Assembly (NCBI GenBank): GCA_003151665.1
Contig: PLYD01000235.1
Coordinates: 11,304-23,101, forward strand
DNA: 11,798 bases
Reading direction: 5' to 3'
DNA from: Candidatus Dormiibacterota bacterium
Lineage (GTDB): Bacteria; Chloroflexota; Dormibacteria; Dormibacterales; Dormibacteraceae
Every line of letters starts with the position of its first letter. Position 1 is the stretch's first letter. The position numbers and the translations under genes are program-made. The notes beneath the pieces are model-generated. The model was not told the origin of the DNA. It saw only the letters and a list, made by a program, of their open reading frames with translations, and did no database searches. Shown piece after piece: positions 1 through 7,322 of the stretch.

Positions 1-899
1 GTGTCTTCGACTGGATTGAACGGGATCAGATTCACGTGCGCGAGCCGGCGGCGCAGCAACCTGCCCAGCTCCTTGGCGTCGCGCTCAGTGTCGTTGACAC
101 CAGCCAGCAGGACCCATTCGTAGCTCACCCGCCGGCCGGTCGCATCCGCGTAACCCTGCGCCGCCTTGATCAGAAGATCCACAGGATATTTGCGATTGAT
201 CGGGACGAGCACATCGCGCAGCTCATTGCGCGCGGCGTGCAAGGAAATCGCAAGCGTGACAGGCAGTTTTTCAGCAGCCAGCTGTTCGATGCGGGGTATC
301 AAACCGCTGGTGGAAACCACGATACGCCGCGGGCTGATGCCAAACAGATCCGGGTCGGTGATCCGCCGCACCGACTCCACGACTGATTGATAGTTGGCCA
401 TCGGCTCACCCATGCCCATGAAGACCACGTGGGACAAGCGCCTGCCCTCGGTCGCGAGCAGCCTGACCGCATCCGTCGCCTGCTCGACGATCTCATGAGC
501 CTTCAGGTTTCGGCCGAATGGAAACTTGCCGGTCGCGCAGAAGGGACAGCCGATGGGGCACCCCGCCTGTGACGAGATGCATAACGTCGATCGGTCCGCG
601 TAACGCATGACGACCGCCTCGACCGAGTGGCCGCCATCCAGCTCATAGAGAGTTTTGGATGTGAGGGCGTGATCGGCCTCGGTGTTGACGACGGTGGTCA
701 ACGAGGTGCTCCGAAAATCGCGGGCGAGGTCGGAGCGCAAGGCCTTTGGGATGTCGTTCATCTCCTCGAACGATGCCGCGCCGCGGGCGAGCCATCCCCA
801 AATTTGTCGGCGCCGGTAGGCAGGGGCGTGATTCGCCACGAGCCATGCCTCGAGGTCGGAAGCAGACAGCGAAAGAATCGCCGGTCGCAAATCGGTCAC
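1..899 (-). CDS. rlmN: 23S rRNA/tRNA adenine-C2 methyltransferase RlmN (C-terminus beyond window)
   Basis: Radical SAM enzyme that methylates C2 of A2503 in 23S rRNA and, in many bacteria, A37 in some tRNAs. The minus-strand frame from GTG 899 reads 299 uninterrupted codons to the window edge. The 4Fe-4S motif CPIGCPFC gives Cys114, Cys118 and Cys121. Cys107, in LCISSQAGC, has the spacing of E. coli Cys118, the resolving cysteine. GMGEPMAN (162-169) is the SAM-binding GGEP-type motif; AISLHAAR (218-224) and HVNLIPFNPVED (288-299) are further family blocks. The methyl-carrying Cys near the C-terminus and about 40-60 residues lie outside the window. GTG 899 is the first start after the in-frame stop TAG of the upstream hydrolase, 9 bases away. 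No Shine-Dalgarno is visible (the preceding bases are CCTCCTCAT), so translation may depend on coupling. Cfr is the main alternative, but this sequence context fits housekeeping RlmN. Confidence 0.95.
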   Translation of the reverse strand, partial: MTDLRPAILSLSASDLEAWLVANHAPAYRRRQIWGWLARGAASFEEMNDIPKALRSDLARDFRSTSLTTVVNTEADHALTSKTLYELDGGHSVEAVVMRYADRSTLCISSQAGCPIGCPFCATGKFPFGRNLKAHEIVEQATDAVRLLATEGRRLSHVVFMGMGEPMANYQSVVESVRRITDPDLFGISPRRIVVSTSGLIPRIEQLAAEKLPVTLAISLHAARNELRDVLVPINRKYPVDLLIKAAQGYADATGRRVSYEWVLLAGVNDTERDAKELGRLLRRRLAHVNLIPFNPVED

Positions 900-908
900 A
901 TGAGGAGG

Positions 909-1688
909 CTACGGGACTTGGCCCGTCGCCGGTTCGAAAGTGTCTTGCTGCCGGCCGCTCGTGCGCACCTGACCGTCGTCCACAAGCTTCTGCAGATGAG
1001 CACGCATGGTCATCTCCGCGGCCACCAGCAGTTCGTCTCCCAACTGCGGTCCATAAACGCGCCGCGTAAGCTCGAGCGCCGTGCCCGGGCTGCGGCGCAC
1101 CTGGGCGAGCACCTGCGCCTCGCGCTCCAGTCGATGGGCTCGGTACTCCCGGAGCTTCGCCATCGCGTCGGTCACCGGGTCCCAATGACCGGGGAAGAGC
1201 ATCCTGGGCTCGAACGCGAGCAGCCTTTCAAGCGAACGTAAGTAGGCGGCCACGTCGCCCTCGGGGTAGGTCACCATCGAGCTGCCTTTCCCAAGCACCA
1301 GGTCGCCCGTGAACACGACCCGATCCTCGGCCAGCCAGAAGCCCAGGTGGTCGGCGCTATGACCCGGTGTGTAAAGCGCCGTCACATTGACCGTCCCCAC
1401 CCTCACCATATCCCCGTCACCCAGCTCGGGATAGCGGCGGACGGATGCACCGTGAGCAGCGGCCAATCGCTCAGCCAGCGGCAGGTGGTCCGGATGGGAA
1501 TGCGTCACCAGCACGACGCCGACGGTCGCGCCTGCCAATTTCCTTTCGATCGCCGCCAGGTGCCTGTCATCGTCCGGTCCGGGGTCGATGACGACGACCA
1601 CGGGCCCGGCGCCGAGGATCCAGGTGTTGGTGCCGGGACCGGTATATGGGCCAGGGTTGGGCGCCACCACGCGCGTGACCTCTGCCAT
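909..1688 (-). CDS. Metallo-beta-lactamase-fold hydrolase with C-terminal winged helix (LACTB2-like)
   Basis: A 259-residue soluble hydrolase that probably binds two metal ions. Metal-ligand motifs run in the expected order: THSHPDH (62-68, giving H63, H65, D67, H68), TPGHSADH with H110, FTGDLVLG with D129, and PGHWDP with H168. Residues about 175-245 are helical and charged, ending in AHLQKLVDDGQV, like the winged-helix tail (BLACT_WH) of the LACTB2/glyoxalase-II-like subgroup. Human LACTB2 is a single-stranded-RNA endonuclease, but bacterial members are mostly uncharacterised, so the substrate here is unknown. No signal peptide is seen, so it is cytoplasmic. It starts at ATG 1688, 7 bases after the stop of the degenerate kinase gene, and ends 9 bases before rlmN, so these are likely co-transcribed. 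The fold is near certain; the reaction is not. Confidence 0.9.
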   Translation of the reverse strand: MAEVTRVVAPNPGPYTGPGTNTWILGAGPVVVVIDPGPDDDRHLAAIERKLAGATVGVVLVTHSHPDHLPLAERLAAAHGASVRRYPELGDGDMVRVGTVNVTALYTPGHSADHLGFWLAEDRVVFTGDLVLGKGSSMVTYPEGDVAAYLRSLERLLAFEPRMLFPGHWDPVTDAMAKLREYRAHRLEREAQVLAQVRRSPGTALELTRRVYGPQLGDELLVAAEMTMRAHLQKLVDDGQVRTSGRQQDTFEPATGQVP

Positions 1689-1695
1689 CAGGCCA

Positions 1696-2400
1696 TCAGC
1701 GCGACTGGTGGGCGGGCAAGTAGATGTCGGCGCGGTCCGGCCGGCTCGCGTCGAACCAGCCGTCGAGATATGAGTCGACTATCAGCCTGATCAGCGGCTC
1801 ACCCATCTCAGGCACGGCCAGCGGCTGCCTCGCGCCGGTGGCCACCACGCTGACCCTCCACCACGAGCCCGTGAGCTCCGCCTCGACCGTCAGCCTCTGG
1901 CCGCCCATCCAATCCTGGGCTCGCGTAAACGCCTCGACCAGCGCCGGCTCCGAGCCAAGGACCGAAGCCTCGGAAGGCAGCCGTCTGTCGGCGCCTGACA
2001 TTGCGAGGTTCAGCACGGCACCAAGCATGACCCCCCGCGCACCCTCTTTCGGCTGAACCGCAGCAGCCTCCACTGCGGCGGCGCGCCGAGCCACCTCCTG
2101 AGCCTGCTCGAAGACCGTCTCCATCAGCTCCGGACGCCCAAATGCGGCTTGGCGCGCCGACTCCTGCAGCGCGAGCGACGCCGAGCGCAGCTTGTGTCCG
2201 AGGCGCCCGAGCAGGTGGGCGCGGCGCTCTTCGGCGAGCTGGGAACCCAGCTCCGCGCTTCGCCTCGCCAGGGCCAATCCAGATTCCTCGGCCCAGCCGA
2301 CCAGCCGACCATTCAAAGCTAGCGGTTTCCACGGTCCGCCGGGCGGTGGAAAGTCGACATCGGCAGGGCCGTGGCGCTGATGATCCGGGATCGATTCCAT
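1696..2400 (-). CDS. Degenerate histidine-kinase-like protein, possible phosphotransferase
   Basis: A 234-residue protein that I do not recognise as a named family. Residues 51-79 (QLAEERR, then LGRLGHKLRSASLALQ) look like a HisKA dimerisation helix with the phospho-acceptor at His69, followed by a second helix at 93-115. Residues 140-231 follow the order of a HATPase domain: LVEAFTRAQDWM where the N-box should be, then RVSVVATG, then LIRLIVDSYLDGWF, ending IYLPA. The N-box Asn, the G1 DxGxG and the G2 glycines are all missing. This is the architecture of Spo0B and ChpT, dimeric His-phosphotransferases built from broken kinases. It follows the intact kinase by 113 bp. ATG 2400 was chosen for its G-rich upstream stretch; the frame stays open upstream, with GTG 2466 as an alternative. 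Phosphotransfer is inferred; an inactive regulator is the other option. Confidence 0.72.
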   Translation of the reverse strand: MESIPDHQRHGPADVDFPPPGGPWKPLALNGRLVGWAEESGLALARRSAELGSQLAEERRAHLLGRLGHKLRSASLALQESARQAAFGRPELMETVFEQAQEVARRAAAVEAAAVQPKEGARGVMLGAVLNLAMSGADRRLPSEASVLGSEPALVEAFTRAQDWMGGQRLTVEAELTGSWWRVSVVATGARQPLAVPEMGEPLIRLIVDSYLDGWFDASRPDRADIYLPAHQSR

Positions 2401-2513
2401 CCCACCCCCCACCCTGACCCAGGCCGGACCGGCGGCTGAGGAGCGCCGACCCGCGGGAGCTACCACCGAAAACGCGTGCCGATATTCCAGCTGGAGCTGA
2501 TCATGTGAGCTGT

Positions 2514-5500
2514 CTAACGGCTGGTACCTGCGGTTTCTCGCGTCCGGGCTTTGACAGTGCCGTCGATGGCGGGAACTATGAACTTGAACGTGGTGCCGTT
2601 GCGGTCGCTCGAGGCGACCCAGATCCTGCCCCCGAAGGAGCGCTCGACGACGAGCCGGCAAAGGTAGAGCCCGAGCCCGAGCCCACCCTGCGAGCGGTTG
2701 CGCCCGGCCGGCCCCGTCTTCTCGAAGAGCCGGTCGAGACTGGGGGTCGGCAGGCCTATGCCGTGGTCGGTCACGGTAATCTCCAGCCAGCCCCGCGGCG
2801 AGTTGCGGGCCTGCACCAGCACGGCCTTGTCGGTGTACTCGAGCGCGTTTCCGATCAGGTTGGTGAGCACCTGCGCGAGGTGAGTTGGCTCGCAGTCGGC
2901 AGGCGGCAGCCCTTCGGGGAGGCTCACCTCAACCGCCAAAGCGCGCTCTGCATAGCGGTGTTGCAAGACCGCCATCACGCCTTCGAGCGCAGGGCCGAGA
3001 TCGACGCGTTCGGGATTTGGCTCGAAGTGGCGAGTCTCCAGTTTCGCAATGATCAGCTGGCTCTCGACGAGGCTGAGCAGGCGATCCGACGATTCGTAAG
3101 CCTCCTGCAGCAGCTCACGCCGCCCGCCCGCATCGATTGTGGAGTCCCACTGCATCATGCCGGCTAGGGTGTTCTTCATCGCAGCGGCCGGGCTGCGCAC
3201 CTCGTGGCCGATCGCGCGCAGCATCAGGTCTTTGGCCTCGAGCGCGAGGCGCTGAGCGGTCACGTCCTCGTGCAGCGTCAGAACCCCAGCGGGCTCGCCT
3301 TCGAGGCCAGGGATCACCACACGGCGCACGTGAACGATGCGGTCGGGATCGCGGAGGTGGAGCTCAAGCGTGCCATCGGATTCGCCGTCCTCCCTCGGCA
3401 CGGCGCCGGCGGCCGCATAGATCTCTTCAGGTTTGCGCCCTGGCATCTCTGATGCCTGAAGGTTGTAGATCGACTCAACCTCCGGGTTCGCGTAGACGAC
3501 GTTTCCGGCCGCGTCCTCGAGCATCACGCCGACCGGCGAGTGGCGAAGGATCGCGTTCATCATTCTGCGTTCGCGGTCGAGCGCGTCCACCAGTTCGAGC
3601 TGCCCAATAAGGACCGAGGCCTGGCCGGCAAGCACTGCGGCGAGTCGTCGGGTTTCAGAAGCGCCGCCCGTCATCCTGGCCACCAGCAGACCCGCAAGGC
3701 GGCCTTCGACCTGGATCGGGATGGCGAATGCGTCAGGGGACGCCCCGAGCAGGTCCAGGAGCGCTCGCATGCGCCGTCCGCCGGTCGGTGAGAGCAGCGC
3801 TTTGAGAAGCCCGACGCTGTCAGCGATCGGCACGCGCGGCTCAGATTCCGATTCCATAGCGCGCCGCACCAGGTGGCCGTCCTCCAGCAACCAGAGCTCG
3901 CCCTGCGAGCTCGCCAGCGCGCGTCCAACCAGCCGCGCCATCTCGGCGCGCGCCCGCTCAGGCTCGGTTGGCGTGAGCTCGGTGAATGCCGCGACCGCCT
4001 CCAACGTCCGGATCCGTCCTCTGGTCTCGGCCACCAGCCGCGAGTTCTCGATGGCGACTGCGGCGTGCCGCGCGAAGTCAAGCGCCGCCGAGCCCGGCTC
4101 GGCCAGGTGCGCTGAGGCGTGAACCGACCCGATGGCGCCCACAAGGCGGTCGCCGTACCACAGGGGGATCAAGCTCCAGGCCTGCTCGCGCGCGACCCCT
4201 GTCAACATTCCGGCGGGGGCCTCGCGCCAGGTGTCCTCGGAGTTCAGGCCGGCCCACGCAAGCACACCTTCGGCGGCCGGGTCGCCGCTTCCACGAGTCG
4301 CGCTGATGCGACCTTCGATGTCGAACGCCCAGCAGACGACCCCGGCGCACTCGAGCATCGTGAGCGCCTGGTCGGCGATGTTCGCGACCACGCTCATGAG
4401 CTCGTGCCCGGCCAAGGCAGCCAGCTCCTGGATGCGCACCGACTGCGCAAGAGCGAGCTCGTTCGCATGGTGCAGACGCATCGTTCGAAGGGCGATGCCG
4501 ACCACCGGTGCCGCCGCCTCGAACAGTTTCAAGTGGGTGGCAGGAAATCGGCCTTCGTGGCGCTGCGCCGAGATCGCCGCGACGACGCGCTCGCCCTGGG
4601 TCACGGGCACCCACACGATGTGCCCGGAGGCGCTGGCAGCAAAGCCATTCACGGCGACAGCGCCCTCAACGTCGTCGGCGGGCAGCGATTCAATTTCCGC
4701 TCCGCTGTCCTCGATCAAATGGCGGAACGCAGGTAATGCCTCGAGGGGCGTCGGACCAAACGGGACCGCGGGAAGGCCTCGGTCCCCGGTGAATCCCACC
4801 ACGTTGCCGGCGGCGTCGAGATAGGCGAGGACCATGTTCGACGCATCGGTGTAGTCGCTGACCGCAGCGAAGACGGCATCTGCGATCTGGCTTTCGTCTG
4901 ATGCTCCGGCGACACCCATTTCCAGCAGGTGCAAGGCCTCCAGCCGAGCGCGCTCCGCCTGCGCCTGGGCGAAGTGGTCCGCGTTGGCGAGCGCCAGGCT
5001 CACATGGGCGGCAACGTCCTGGAGCAGCCTCACGTGCCAGTCGTCGAATGCACCGTCGTGGTAGGACTGCAGCGAGAGCATTGCGGTGATCTGGTCGCCG
5101 CTCAGCACCGGTACCCACACGAACGAACGCGAGACATCGCGGTGCTTACCGGGCGCTCCGGAAACGAAGACCGCAGCGCCTCGTCCTACGTTCCAGCGCT
5201 CGCGCTCGAGTCCCTTGCGCTCGAAGCTGCGAGCCCAGGGCGAATGCCGCACAAGGACCGGCTTGCCGGTCTCATATGCCTCGCGCGAAGGACCGGTGAC
5301 GGCAAGCGCGACGGGCGGCACGACCTCTTCGACGCCGGCGACGTACTGGTAGCCCTCGGCGACCGGGCCGTCTGGCGATTGGGTGATGGTCGCGAGGATG
5401 AATCCGTCGAAGTCGAGGAACGCCGCGAGCTCCTCTCGCAGCGTTCTCATGATCGACCAACGATCCAGGCTCGAGGCGAGTCGCCTTCCAATCGAGTTGA

Positions 5501-6593
5501 CGACCTCTAGCTGGCGTCTCTGGTCTTCGATGGCTTCATAGCTGCGTGCATTACGCAACGCCAACGTCACCTCGTCCGCCACCAGTTCCAGGAACGCAGC
5601 GGTCGATGCCTCGTACGCATAGGGGCGCGAGCACCTGATACCCAACGCCCCGCGCGCAGCTCCACCCTCCTTGATCGGGACCCACAGAGACGAGGTCGGC
5701 TCGTGGATCAACAGGGTCTTGCCGTCACGCAACACCGTCCGCGCTTGGGTGGATTCGGCGCTCTTCAATGAGATCCACGTGGCTGTCGGAGCGGAATCCG
5801 CCTCGAGGTGGAGCAGCCGCGCCTTGTCAGGCCGGTCGTGCGCAAGAGAGACCATATCTAGCGAGTCGACAGGCAGCAGCTCGCTGAGCGTGGCGCGCAA
5901 CGCTGTCAAAACGCTCGCCTCATCAAGAGTCGACGCCATCGCCCGGGCGATGTTGTTCAACGCCGCCAGCCGCGTGGCCTGGTTGCGGGTCAGCTCGTTC
6001 AGCGAAGCGTTGGCGATCATGACGCCCAGCCGCCGATGTACCTCATTCAGGAATGCAATCTCGGTCGCCGGGACGCGACGTCTTCTGTAGGACTGGAAGA
6101 TCACGCTGCCGATCACCTTGCCTTGGTGCTCGACCGGAACCCAGATCACGAGCCTGGGCGTCCTACCTGCCCCCGGCCCCTTCGCCTCCTCCTCGAGTGT
6201 CGGCTCCTGGATCGGAACCTGGGTGATTTGAGGCCGCACGTACATTTGAGCGAACATCGAAGTCGCGAGCGGGCGACGGCGCACATCCTGGAGAACTCCG
6301 CTGTCCACCGCGAGGGAGTGGTACCAGCCCTCCCTCTCCAAGCTGTGGAGGACGACGACGTCGTAGCCGAACAGCGGCTCCAGGCCGCGGTAGAGGACCT
6401 GGACGATGTCGGCCTCGGTGATGCAGCTCTCCAACTCGTGCACGAGCGCGGCAGGCGTCGATGGCGGAAATGCCTTCTGTGACCGCCGGTTTCCAGCCCG
6501 TTGCTGGGTACGAGCCCGGGGCGCAGTCGTGACCGGACGCGTGGGCGGTGCGGGGCGCCTCAACCGCTTGCGAGCTGGAGTGGCCATTTGCAC
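2514..6593 (-). CDS. Multi-GAF sensor histidine kinase (about six GAF domains, PAS, HisKA, HATPase)
   Basis: A 1359-residue hybrid-free sensor kinase with no membrane segment or signal peptide, so probably cytosolic. After a basic, Pro/Arg-rich tail (1-45) come GAF-like units at about 48-198, 208-350, 363-537, 550-705, 718-850 and 861-1003, several carrying a recurring WVPV strand (151, 303, 492, 661) before a conserved G..xG..IG-type segment. A PAS domain follows at 1008-1115 (HSPVGVMLEDAAGNVVYANP). HisKA has the phospho-acceptor His1130 in GHEVRSP. The ATPase is complete: N-box NLIGNALEY (N1245, N1249), G1 DHGIGL (1276-1281), F-box RLFEK and G2 GGLGLGL (1303-1309). The start is GTG 6593 or, equally possible, ATG 6587. 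It is divergent from a lone receiver, the obvious candidate partner. GAF ligands cannot be predicted; the third GAF lacks a clear phytochrome Cys motif. Confidence 0.95.
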   Translation of the reverse strand: MQMATPARKRLRRPAPPTRPVTTAPRARTQQRAGNRRSQKAFPPSTPAALVHELESCITEADIVQVLYRGLEPLFGYDVVVLHSLEREGWYHSLAVDSGVLQDVRRRPLATSMFAQMYVRPQITQVPIQEPTLEEEAKGPGAGRTPRLVIWVPVEHQGKVIGSVIFQSYRRRRVPATEIAFLNEVHRRLGVMIANASLNELTRNQATRLAALNNIARAMASTLDEASVLTALRATLSELLPVDSLDMVSLAHDRPDKARLLHLEADSAPTATWISLKSAESTQARTVLRDGKTLLIHEPTSSLWVPIKEGGAARGALGIRCSRPYAYEASTAAFLELVADEVTLALRNARSYEAIEDQRRQLEVVNSIGRRLASSLDRWSIMRTLREELAAFLDFDGFILATITQSPDGPVAEGYQYVAGVEEVVPPVALAVTGPSREAYETGKPVLVRHSPWARSFERKGLERERWNVGRGAAVFVSGAPGKHRDVSRSFVWVPVLSGDQITAMLSLQSYHDGAFDDWHVRLLQDVAAHVSLALANADHFAQAQAERARLEALHLLEMGVAGASDESQIADAVFAAVSDYTDASNMVLAYLDAAGNVVGFTGDRGLPAVPFGPTPLEALPAFRHLIEDSGAEIESLPADDVEGAVAVNGFAASASGHIVWVPVTQGERVVAAISAQRHEGRFPATHLKLFEAAAPVVGIALRTMRLHHANELALAQSVRIQELAALAGHELMSVVANIADQALTMLECAGVVCWAFDIEGRISATRGSGDPAAEGVLAWAGLNSEDTWREAPAGMLTGVAREQAWSLIPLWYGDRLVGAIGSVHASAHLAEPGSAALDFARHAAVAIENSRLVAETRGRIRTLEAVAAFTELTPTEPERARAEMARLVGRALASSQGELWLLEDGHLVRRAMESESEPRVPIADSVGLLKALLSPTGGRRMRALLDLLGASPDAFAIPIQVEGRLAGLLVARMTGGASETRRLAAVLAGQASVLIGQLELVDALDRERRMMNAILRHSPVGVMLEDAAGNVVYANPEVESIYNLQASEMPGRKPEEIYAAAGAVPREDGESDGTLELHLRDPDRIVHVRRVVIPGLEGEPAGVLTLHEDVTAQRLALEAKDLMLRAIGHEVRSPAAAMKNTLAGMMQWDSTIDAGGRRELLQEAYESSDRLLSLVESQLIIAKLETRHFEPNPERVDLGPALEGVMAVLQHRYAERALAVEVSLPEGLPPADCEPTHLAQVLTNLIGNALEYTDKAVLVQARNSPRGWLEITVTDHGIGLPTPSLDRLFEKTGPAGRNRSQGGLGLGLYLCRLVVERSFGGRIWVASSDRNGTTFKFIVPAIDGTVKARTRETAGTSR

Positions 6594-6594
6594 C

Positions 6595-6602
6595 GATATA
6601 CT
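6595..6602. promoter_or_regulatory. Candidate shared -10 box between divergent kinase and receiver genes
   Basis: Only about 23 bp separate the kinase start (6593) from the likely receiver start (6617). They hold GATATACT, an AT island in GC-rich surroundings. The plus strand reads TATACT (6597-6602), five of six matches to TATAAT. The minus strand reads TATATC (6600-6595), 7 bases before kinase codon ATG 6587, the spacing of leaderless genes. No convincing -35 box is seen on either strand. If real, polymerases for the two genes would compete for the same DNA. Confidence 0.4.
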
Positions 6603-6616
6603 GCGCCACGAACCCC

Positions 6617-7048
6617 TTGCCGTTCACTCCGCCGAAACCAATTGCGCCAACGCCCGAGGATCTCCGCGGCTCGACGATCCTCGTGGTGGACGATGAGCGC
6701 GCCTGGCGGGTCATCCTCGAAACCGACCTGCGCATGCTCGGCTACAAGGTTTCCATGGCTGAGGATGCGGACCAGGCGCTCGAGAAAGCGAAATCGGACA
6801 ACCCCGAGGTGGCGATAATCGACCTGATGCTGCCCGAGCCGATGGACGGCTGGGGCTTGCTGAACGAATTGAGGGCGCGCGGGCAGAAGCTGCCAGTGAT
6901 CTTCTACACCGCGTACCCGGTCTTCCCATCAGGAACCGATGACCCCGACGTGGTCGGCTACATGAGCAAGGCAGTCGACCGGGCGGACCTTTATGCCCTA
7001 TTGCCGCCTGCTATCCGGCGCTCCCGCGAGCGCCGGGCCGAAAGCTAG
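6617..7048 (+). CDS. Stand-alone response regulator receiver domain protein
   Basis: A 143-residue protein made of one receiver domain and a short basic tail, with no DNA-binding or enzyme output domain (CheY/Spo0F/DivK type). The acidic pocket is Asp25-Asp26 in ILVVDDE, the phospho-acceptor is Asp69 in AIIDLMLPEP, the switch Thr is T98 in FYTAYP and the conserved Lys is K118 in YMSKAVD, so it should be phosphorylatable. The start is uncertain. TTG 6617 leaves 16 residues before the first strand and sits 14 bases after a TATACT box. GTG 6548 in the same frame would overlap the kinase start by 46 bp and is less likely. Its position back-to-back with the multi-GAF kinase makes it the likely first phosphate acceptor. 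It would act by passing phosphate on or by binding a partner protein. Confidence 0.9.
   Translation: MPFTPPKPIAPTPEDLRGSTILVVDDERAWRVILETDLRMLGYKVSMAEDADQALEKAKSDNPEVAIIDLMLPEPMDGWGLLNELRARGQKLPVIFYTAYPVFPSGTDDPDVVGYMSKAVDRADLYALLPPAIRRSRERRAES
7015..7036. terminator. Perfect 9-bp inverted repeat at the end of the receiver gene
   Basis: CCGGCGCTC (7015-7023), loop CCGC, GAGCGCCGG (7028-7036) pair perfectly with no mismatch. The stem lies inside the last codons of the receiver gene (residues IRRSRERR) and ends 12 bp before its stop. No T-run follows, so it is not a canonical intrinsic terminator. It sits between two convergent genes (stops at 7048 and 7056), where a stem-loop could terminate transcription or protect mRNA 3' ends from both sides. 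Confidence 0.45.
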
Positions 7049-7055
7049 CTCGTGA

Positions 7056-7175
7056 CTACCAGCCGAGCCAGGTGAAGAAGTCGTAGTTGAACCAGTTTGC
7101 GCCTGAGGCCATGGCGAGTGCGCCAACGACCAACAGGGCAAAAGCCACCTTCTGCGCCTTGAATTTCCACGTCAT
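7056..7175 (-). CDS. 39-residue hydrophobic small protein
   Basis: A short minus-strand gene of unknown function. ATG 7175 is preceded at 8 bases by AAGGGGAG, the clearest Shine-Dalgarno in the centre of the window. A second in-frame ATG at 7181 is too close to that site. The peptide has a basic start (MTWKFKAQK), a single hydrophobic helix (VAFALLVVGALAMASGA, about 10-26) and an aromatic tail (NWFNYDFFTWLGW) with four Trp/Tyr and three Phe residues. It could be a one-pass membrane peptide or an exported peptide whose signal is not cleaved. It converges on the receiver gene with 7 bp between stops, and its promoter would lie in the AT-rich island shared with the OmpR-type regulator. The ribosome site and the clean membrane pattern make it unlikely to be chance. 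Confidence 0.68.
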   Translation of the reverse strand: MTWKFKAQKVAFALLVVGALAMASGANWFNYDFFTWLGW

Positions 7176-7212
7176 CCCCATTACTCCCCTTGGTTTTCCC
7201 AACTAACGCCAG

Positions 7213-7248
7213 ACTCGAGAGCGAGTATGCACTTGCCCAAGAGAGTGC
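7213..7248. promoter_or_regulatory. Two adjacent short inverted repeats in the divergent control region
   Basis: ACTCG-AGAG-CGAGT (7213-7226) and GCACT-N10-AGTGC (7229-7248) lie side by side between the divergent 39-residue gene and the OmpR-type regulator. The second contains an inner CTTG-CCC-CAAG-like repeat. They may be operators for a dimeric regulator or short RNA hairpins in the leader of the peptide gene. Five-base arms can occur by chance, so the pairing of two of them in a 110-bp gap is the only support. Confidence 0.3.
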
Positions 7249-7261
7249 GGTTGTTCAGATC

Positions 7262-7298
7262 CCGTCAATTTTTATGAATATTATTATAGGTCAAAACC
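7262..7298. promoter_or_regulatory. AT-rich promoter island upstream of the response regulator operon
   Basis: About 30 bases made almost only of A and T interrupt a GC-rich sequence. The plus strand carries overlapping TATTAT boxes (7279-7284 and 7282-7287), each five of six matches to TATAAT. The minus strand carries an exact TATAAT (7288-7283). A TTGTTC at 7251-7256 is a possible but weak -35 element. The island lies between the divergent peptide gene (start 7175) and the regulator (start 7323) and could serve both. Confidence 0.5.
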
Positions 7299-7322
7299 TT
7301 GGAAAATCTCAGGGGTAGGCCG

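Noticed and set aside
627..1241. 204-residue plus-strand frame across rlmN and the MBL gene
   Set aside because: Crosses two convincing minus-strand genes and their junction; composition is typical of a shadow frame.
2423..2433. GCCGG-A-CCGGC palindrome between the two kinase-like genes
   Set aside because: Short and fully GC in a GC-rich spacer, no T-run; not enough to call an operator or terminator.
2401..2661. Extended N-terminus of the degenerate kinase protein reaching into the kinase gene
   Set aside because: The extension is Arg/His-rich and reads an alternate frame of the kinase C-terminus, so it looks like shadow sequence; ATG 2400 is preferred.
6548..6616. GTG 6548 as start of the lone receiver
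   Set aside because: It would overlap the opposite kinase start by 46 bp and add residues (ACELEWPFAPIYCATN) foreign to receivers. Not fully excluded.
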